This document shows, piece after piece, positions 35,323 through 40,365 of a stretch of DNA of 40,365 nt. Origin of the DNA: Sphingomonadales bacterium (GTDB lineage Bacteria > Bacteroidota > Bacteroidia > NS11-12g > UBA955); NCBI GenBank assembly GCA_016872175.1, contig VHBA01000019.1, positions 1 to 40,365 of the forward strand, given 5' to 3'. Both the position numbers and the translations under genes were made by a program. The notes beneath the pieces are model-generated. The model was not told the origin of the DNA and ran no database searches. It saw only the letters and a list, made by a program, of their open reading frames with translations. The stretch's first letter is position 1. Each line of letters begins with the position of its first letter.

Positions 35323-35354
35323 AAAAATAACGATTTTAAACAAGATTATACAAT
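35323..35354 (-). promoter_or_regulatory. Putative promoter of the ppiD-like gene
   Basis: On the minus strand ATTG (35351-35354), one base from TTTG, is followed after 20 nt by TATTTTTG (35323-35330), an exact TAnnTTTG. The ATG lies 17 bp downstream at 35305. Confidence 0.5.
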
Positions 35355-35435
35355 GTGAGTGGGGTGAAATATTTGGAAAATTCAGTTATTTTTCCTATAT
35401 TGTAATTTTTGAAGCAGATTTCAGGCTTTAAATTT

Positions 35436-36518
35436 CTACAAAGTGGCAATACGATATCGGGTGCTCCGGCCTCCGCTTGGCATTTTCTGAAGAATTCGCA
35501 AGTTTAATAAAGTCCTGATTTCACGCAATGCAGTGTCTGGCGAATAACCGCCGGTTTCCGCCCAGTCGCTGCTAGTGAAATGCTGTTTTTCACGTGTTGC
35601 CATCTTTCTTAAAATCTTCTTCTGTCGGAGTGATAGACCAATTGCCGACATTTTATCCTCCAGCTTTTGCTTCAACATCACATTGGTCTGGGTGGTTTTA
35701 ATCTCCAGGATGGATTTTTCAATAATTCCGACGTACCAGTGAATCCATGCTGTAATATCCAGGCTGCCTTTTTGGCAATCCTCTAATATTTGAAAATAAG
35801 CTTCTCTATCCTTTAAAATTTGAACTGATGGCGCGTAGTAGCGAGGCATGCCATTTTCAGAGGCAGCCAGCAACATGAGTGAAATTATTCTGGAAATGGG
35901 GCCATTCCCGTCCTCAAAAGGATGGAGTGTAAGTAGCCAAAATTGTGCAATAGCCGATTTAACCAATTTGTTTTCATGCTGATCCTGATTCATCCAAGAG
36001 AGCCATCTTTTCATATCAGCCGGCAATAATGTAGGTGATGGTGCTGCAAAACGCGTATTTATGCCACTCTTATCCTTGATTTCAAGACCGTTATTCCGCC
36101 AGTTGCTCCCTGTAGATCCCAGCCCGGGAAAAAGCCCTGCATGCCAGTTGCATAGAATGTCTGCCGTGAGTTTTTTGTCGTGGTAGCCCGCTCCCGCAAC
36201 CGTGGCCTCCGCTGCGCCTTTTGCCATGCCGCCGGAAGCAACCATATCAGGTAATCGTATTTTTAAACTTCGGGCTATCGCCGATTCAATCTCAGTATAG
36301 TCAAACAACGTGTCTTCTATAGCGCAGCTAGACAGCGTTTCAATGCTCAAAGCATTGATGATGGCCTGCTTTCTTAATTCGGGAGAATAACCTTCCATTC
36401 TTCCATGCAACTGTCCCTGAAGGAAATTAACTTTGCCCAGTAATGCTATAATTTTGCTATGATCATAGCGCAAATCAGGCCAGCCTTCCAGCTGATGAAT
36501 GTAGTTTATTCTCCGCAT
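35436..36518 (-). CDS. Fic-domain protein with DUF4172-like N terminus and altered catalytic motif
   Basis: Fic enzymes transfer AMP or related groups to target proteins. This 360-residue protein has a DUF4172-type N terminus (INYIHQLEGWPDLRYDHSKI). A likely inhibitory-helix motif follows, Ser64-xxx-Glu68 in SSCAIEDT, with Asp where Gly or Asn is usual. The Fic core HPFEDGNGPISR spans residues 199-210. The canonical motif is HxFx(D/E)GNGRxxR; here Pro207 replaces the first Arg, which normally holds the nucleotide phosphates. His199, Glu202 or Asp203, and Arg210 remain. A winged-helix C terminus (LRKMATREKQHFTSSDWAET) follows. It may have altered or lost activity, or use another substrate. It sits alone between ppiD and tsaD. 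Confidence 0.88.
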   Translation of the reverse strand: MRRINYIHQLEGWPDLRYDHSKIIALLGKVNFLQGQLHGRMEGYSPELRKQAIINALSIETLSSCAIEDTLFDYTEIESAIARSLKIRLPDMVASGGMAKGAAEATVAGAGYHDKKLTADILCNWHAGLFPGLGSTGSNWRNNGLEIKDKSGINTRFAAPSPTLLPADMKRWLSWMNQDQHENKLVKSAIAQFWLLTLHPFEDGNGPISRIISLMLLAASENGMPRYYAPSVQILKDREAYFQILEDCQKGSLDITAWIHWYVGIIEKSILEIKTTQTNVMLKQKLEDKMSAIGLSLRQKKILRKMATREKQHFTSSDWAETGGYSPDTALREIRTLLNLRILQKMPSGGRSTRYRIATL

Positions 36519-36544
36519 AATATACGGCGAATATAGGTATAAGT

Positions 36545-37558
36545 TTAGTGGATTGGATTAGATTTCGAGAAGGGCAGTATATCCAGACGCATGTTTTTGC
36601 CGCTTTCCAAAAGGAAATGTCCCGCCATGCAAATCATGGCTGCATTGTCGGTGCAGTATTCAAAAGATGGGATAATGCATTGCAACTTTCTATTTTCCGC
36701 AAGTTCCTGCAATTGATGTCGGAGTAACTTGTTTGCTGAAACACCGCCTGCAATTGCAAGGGTAGCGGGGCCGTATTCATTAATAGCCTTTTGCGTCTTT
36801 TCAATAAGGTAACGAATGATGCTTTGTTGGTAGGATGCGCATATATCGGATAAATTGTCTGTTATGAAGTTTTGATTTTTATTTGTTTCTCTTTGTAAGA
36901 AATACAGCAATGCTGTTTTTATCCCGGAAAAACTCATATTCAGTCCGGGCACCGAAGCCTTTGGGAACGCGAAGGCATCGGGATTCCCGGATTCGGCCCA
37001 TTTCTCAATAAAAGGCCCGCCCGGATAGGGCAACCCCAGAAGTTTGGCAGCCTTATCAAAGGCTTCACCTGCCGCATCGTCCAGCGTTGTGCCCAGTAAC
37101 TTTGTTTCTTCGTAGTTTGAGACAAGAATGAGCTGGGTATGCCCTCCGCTAACCAATAAAACAAGCAAGGGAAAAACTGGTGTGGGGTTTTCGATGTATA
37201 GGGCGGCAATGTGAGCCTGCAGGTGATTGACGCCAATCATGGGTTTATTTAACGCGATGGAAAGACCTTTGGCCGTATTGAGCCCAACCAGTAAGCTGCC
37301 CATGAGACCTGGGCCTTGTGTCACGGCAATTGCATCCACCTCATTTATCGCAATTTTTGCGGTTTGAAGGGCCATTTCCAGCGTAGGAATAATATGACTT
37401 TGATGCGCTCTGGATGCCAATTCCGGGACAACCCCGCCGTATTCGCGGTGAATTTCTTGCCCGGCCGTAATATTGGCAAGGATTTTGCCATTTTGCCATA
37501 TAGCTACAGCGGTGTCGTCGCAACTGCTTTCTATGCCCAATATAGTGGAATAACGCAT
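36545..37558 (-). CDS. tsaD: tRNA N6-adenosine threonylcarbamoyltransferase TsaD
   Basis: TsaD moves the threonylcarbamoyl group onto A37 of ANN-decoding tRNAs as part of the TsaBDE system in the cytosol. The 337-residue protein starts MRYSTILGIESSCDDTAVAI and includes GVVPELASRAHQSHI. The metal-binding His pair lies in GVNHLQAHIAALY, followed by VSGGHTQL, DDAAGEAFDKAAKLLGLPYP and AIAGGVSANKLLR. All are family signatures and the length is standard. The open frame extends 56 codons upstream, but that stretch has no family similarity and runs into the divergent tamB gene, so I used the ATG at 37558. It is separated from tamB by 46 bp. Confidence 0.96.
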   Translation of the reverse strand: MRYSTILGIESSCDDTAVAIWQNGKILANITAGQEIHREYGGVVPELASRAHQSHIIPTLEMALQTAKIAINEVDAIAVTQGPGLMGSLLVGLNTAKGLSIALNKPMIGVNHLQAHIAALYIENPTPVFPLLVLLVSGGHTQLILVSNYEETKLLGTTLDDAAGEAFDKAAKLLGLPYPGGPFIEKWAESGNPDAFAFPKASVPGLNMSFSGIKTALLYFLQRETNKNQNFITDNLSDICASYQQSIIRYLIEKTQKAINEYGPATLAIAGGVSANKLLRHQLQELAENRKLQCIIPSFEYCTDNAAMICMAGHFLLESGKNMRLDILPFSKSNPIH

Positions 37559-37604
37559 GGTTGGTGGATAGTGAGCGCCTTTCTGTACCTTATTTTCGAA
37601 ACGG

Positions 37605-40365
37605 TTGAAAAAGCAGCGGTCAAAATTACGCAAGTTTATACTCAGGTTTTTACTGTTTCTGCTTTTATGTGCAGGTCTCATGGGGATTTTGCTTCGCAGC
37701 AGAGCAGTGCAGACATATCTGGCCAACCGTGCCGCGCACTACCTTGAAAAAGAACTCGGATGCACAGTTTCGGTTAAATCCATCGAATTTGACCTTGTGC
37801 AAAACCTTCATGCCGAAGGCATTTTTATCAGCGATCAGCAGGGGGACAGCATGATCTTTATTCCTGTGTTGGATTTGAATCTTAGGAGATTCGACCGCTT
37901 AAGCAAAAAAATTGATTTCAGAGATGGAGAATTAACCGGTGGTTTCATACGGGTTGGACACCACAAGGGCATTAAGGGCCAAAATATCGATTTTCTGGTC
38001 GATTACATCAATGGACCCCCAAAAAAGAAAAAAACACCCTCAAAGCCATGGGCTGTATATTTTGGAAATGCCCATCTGAAAGATACCCGATTTCATTATT
38101 TTGATGAACGTCATAAACCCTCTGTGCCCGGTATTATTGATGAATATCACCTTGAGTTTAATGACATTTCAGGCGATTGCCGGGATTTTTGGCTTATTGA
38201 CGATTCACTGCACTTTACAGCCGTAAACCTAAAAACCCGGGAGCGCAGTGGTTTGCAAATTGATGCATTCAATGCATTGTGCAATATTCATTACAATGGA
38301 ATGGATTTCGATAAATTGTCCCTTAAAATGCCCTGTTCCGTTATTTCAGGAGATTTGCATTTTGATTATCCGGGATATAAGTATCTCGATGAGTTTATTT
38401 CAAACACACAATGGAAGGCCCATGTAAAAAACAGTACTATATGTCTGGATGAGCTTTCCATATTTGATGAAACCCTGAAAGGACATAAAGAATCATTACA
38501 TGTAAGTACAGATATTTCCGGCACATTTGACAGGCTTACGCTGAGCAATGCTGAAATCACCAGTGCGGCGCAGACAATGCTTGCCGGTAACCTATTTTTT
38601 GAAGGTCTTCCTGACTGGCAATCCATGTATTGCGAGTTTGATGTTAAAAGTCTGCAGACACATGCCACGGATCTTGAGAGGCTGATATCCGGAATAGATT
38701 TACCTGATCCTGTATCCAAGGCAGGTAAGATGAATTTTAGCGGCAGTTTTATTGGTCAATTGCTAGATTTTAAGGTTATTGGAAATCTGCAATCGGAAAT
38801 AGGAGACGTAGGGGCAAACGGCAATATGTTTTTTGAAGACGGACTTGCCAAGGCTCAGTTTAATGGTCAATTTACGTCCGCCGGATTAAACCTTGGTACC
38901 CTGCTCTCAACACCGGATCAGCTGGGTGATTTTACCTTCCAATTAAATTTGGAAGGCGAAGGACTTACACCGGAGAGTTTTCATATGTCTATGAATGGTG
39001 ATGTGCCTTCCTATCAGATTTTGGGACGAACTTTTACAGGAGGCAGGGTTAATGGTTATCTTTCAGCCGATAAGTTTGAAGGCGAAGCTTTTATGGAAGA
39101 CCCATTGCTGAACCTTGATTTTGGCGGTATAGTTGATTTTTCGGATAAAGATGCACGCTGGAATTTTACAGTAAATATGCGTGGAACAGATTTTTCGGCA
39201 CTGGGAATTGATACGGCACAGACCCTTGTTTATACAACTGCGGTGGTGGATGCAACAGGAATGGAACCGCGAGAGTTGCAGGGACAAATAAACCTGAACA
39301 ATCTTTCTGTGCATAGGGGAGGGCAGGTTTATGCCTTTAACCGTCAGCAGTTTGGAAAGAAAAATCAAGGCGAATTCACTGAAATATATGCCTCCGGCGA
39401 AGCTTTAGCCGGATTTGTCAAAGGCAGATTTGATCCGTCAAACATCCTGTCTGTGCTTCATAATGAGGCGGCAACCATTATGTCGAGGCGCATAGCCCAT
39501 ACCAAAGCGTATTATACAGATTCTTTTGCATATTCAGTGAATATCCCACAGACAGGTCTGCTGGCCGGTATTATACATCCGTCTTTCAATACAACCTCAT
39601 TGGTTGCATATGGCATGTTTGATGGGAAGTCCGAGACTATGCAACTGACAGTGGAACCCATGGATTTATGCTGGGGCCCCTTTTCAGCCAAGCAGCTGAG
39701 TTGCAATGCCAGAAAGCAAGACAGCAGTCATCTTGAATTTAATGTTTCAGCAGCATACATGAGTCACAACGATTCAGAATGGTTTCATAACATTGAGATA
39801 ATGGGTACTGCCTGCCAGTCAGATATAAACATGGAGCTTAAAATGAGAGATGCGCGCTGGGATGAGGAAATCGATTTTATTACACACAGCGAAGTATTTA
39901 GGGATTCGGTTGCTATGCACCTCGCAAACAGCCGACTGGAACTAATGCATAATGAATGGCAGGTAGCTGGAAATGCAGGAGTTACGTTTTTACCCAACGG
40001 TAAAATCAAAATTAACAATATTTATTTTGAAAGCAAGGATGCTTTTTTTGAAGTTAATGGTTTGATCTCGGAGCAGAAGGGAGATACATTGCACATAGAT
40101 GCAGGGAATTTTGCCCTGCAAAACTTGAATCCCCTGTTTCCGGGGCATGGATTGGATAACCTGAAAGGTCGAATTAATGCTGATGTTTATGTGACTTCAG
40201 TATTGAAAAAACCCCTTGTATGGGGCGACTTTTCTGCCAGAGACCTTGAATATATGGGTGTTAATTACGGAGACCTGGATGTGGGACTCAATGAAAACGG
40301 AGAGCCCGGCAGATTGAGCCTTATGGCAGGATTTGTAAATGGTCCGCTGGATGGTGTTTCGGCCA
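37605..40365 (+). CDS. tamB: TamB-like translocation and assembly module protein, 3' end outside window
   Basis: TamB/AsmA-like proteins span the periplasm as a long beta-groove and help outer-membrane biogenesis, probably by moving phospholipid. The plus-strand frame is open from an in-frame stop at 37572-37574 to the window end (about 920 codons). The TTG at 37605 gives a natural N terminus: MKKQRSKLRKFILRFLLFLL, a basic stretch and then a signal anchor. It continues RSRAVQTYLANRAAHYLEKE and then VSVKSIEFDLVQNLHAEGIF, the usual AsmA/TamB opening. Next come repeating short beta-strands with GDLHFDYPGY- and GRINADVYVTS-like units. The C-terminal DUF490 domain lies beyond the window. A TATTTTCG element (37591-37598) ends 6 bp before the TTG. 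A start at the later ATG 37680 would delete the anchor. Confidence 0.88.
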   Translation, partial: MKKQRSKLRKFILRFLLFLLLCAGLMGILLRSRAVQTYLANRAAHYLEKELGCTVSVKSIEFDLVQNLHAEGIFISDQQGDSMIFIPVLDLNLRRFDRLSKKIDFRDGELTGGFIRVGHHKGIKGQNIDFLVDYINGPPKKKKTPSKPWAVYFGNAHLKDTRFHYFDERHKPSVPGIIDEYHLEFNDISGDCRDFWLIDDSLHFTAVNLKTRERSGLQIDAFNALCNIHYNGMDFDKLSLKMPCSVISGDLHFDYPGYKYLDEFISNTQWKAHVKNSTICLDELSIFDETLKGHKESLHVSTDISGTFDRLTLSNAEITSAAQTMLAGNLFFEGLPDWQSMYCEFDVKSLQTHATDLERLISGIDLPDPVSKAGKMNFSGSFIGQLLDFKVIGNLQSEIGDVGANGNMFFEDGLAKAQFNGQFTSAGLNLGTLLSTPDQLGDFTFQLNLEGEGLTPESFHMSMNGDVPSYQILGRTFTGGRVNGYLSADKFEGEAFMEDPLLNLDFGGIVDFSDKDARWNFTVNMRGTDFSALGIDTAQTLVYTTAVVDATGMEPRELQGQINLNNLSVHRGGQVYAFNRQQFGKKNQGEFTEIYASGEALAGFVKGRFDPSNILSVLHNEAATIMSRRIAHTKAYYTDSFAYSVNIPQTGLLAGIIHPSFNTTSLVAYGMFDGKSETMQLTVEPMDLCWGPFSAKQLSCNARKQDSSHLEFNVSAAYMSHNDSEWFHNIEIMGTACQSDINMELKMRDARWDEEIDFITHSEVFRDSVAMHLANSRLELMHNEWQVAGNAGVTFLPNGKIKINNIYFESKDAFFEVNGLISEQKGDTLHIDAGNFALQNLNPLFPGHGLDNLKGRINADVYVTSVLKKPLVWGDFSARDLEYMGVNYGDLDVGLNENGEPGRLSLMAGFVNGPLDGVSA

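Noticed and set aside
37559-37726. 56-codon upstream extension of tsaD
   Set aside because: It has no similarity to TsaD, overlaps the divergent tamB start, and the family N terminus begins exactly at the ATG at 37558.
1-40365. tRNA, rRNA, CRISPR array, insertion sequence or prophage genes
   Set aside because: I looked through the intergenic gaps and both strands and saw no cloverleaf, regularly spaced repeat array, transposase or phage gene. A short structured RNA could still be missed by eye.

Overview
The window is chromosomal DNA from a member of the Bacteroidota, probably a gliding or formerly gliding lineage near the Chitinophagales/Sphingobacteriales. The evidence is a gliding and type IX secretion (T9SS) gene block (gldA-gldF-gldG, sprA, porZ), a type III glutamine synthetase, a Bacteroidota-type dipeptidyl peptidase IV, a DUF6150 YKSEA-repeat protein, and promoters of the Bacteroidota form TTTG-N20/21-TAnnTTTG. 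I saw no rRNA, tRNA, CRISPR array, prophage or insertion sequence.

Layout. 1-6051 (minus strand): gpsA (cut by the window edge), bcp peroxiredoxin, a secreted DUF6150 protein, and a kup-dipeptidyl peptidase pair. 6281-8413 (plus): type III glutamine synthetase, whose stop codon lies inside an 87-nt palindrome. 8414-10553: an AT-richer accessory stretch. It holds a hypothetical gene partly framed by inverted repeats, a five-helix membrane protein split by one in-frame TGA, a small hypothetical, a 31-residue single-helix membrane microprotein with its own terminator, and a gene-poor segment with DnaA-box-like words beside AT-rich DNA. 10554-17632: thioredoxin reductase overlapping a secreted Asp-box (sialidase-like) protein, a hisS-hutH pair on the minus strand, a lipoprotein, a TlpA-like thioredoxin and a ferritin. 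17721-31197 (plus): gldA-gldF-gldG-ruvA-sprA-porZ. 31187-37558 (minus): a PhnP-like metallo-hydrolase, a phosphoglucose/phosphomannose isomerase-like SIS protein, a PpiD/SurA-like foldase, a Fic protein with an altered catalytic motif, and tsaD. 37605 to the end (plus): the 5' part of a tamB-like gene, divergent from tsaD.

The most striking observation is that two genes of the gliding/T9SS block carry perfect short tandem duplications that destroy the reading frame: 62 bp in gldA and 20 bp in sprA. Removing one copy of each restores a full-length 305-residue GldA and 2363-residue SprA. As written, this genome would lack a complete GldA ATPase and would lose about 214 C-terminal residues of the SprA translocon barrel. 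Reversible slippage (a phase switch), selection for non-gliding variants in culture, or assembly error could each explain this. Reads across the two junctions would decide.

The genes fit together as envelope biology. SprA, PorZ, the Gld ABC transporter, TamB, the periplasmic foldase and several exported proteins all act at or beyond the inner membrane. The remaining genes are housekeeping functions: phospholipid precursor synthesis, potassium uptake, nitrogen assimilation, thiol redox, tRNA modification and charging, and recombination.
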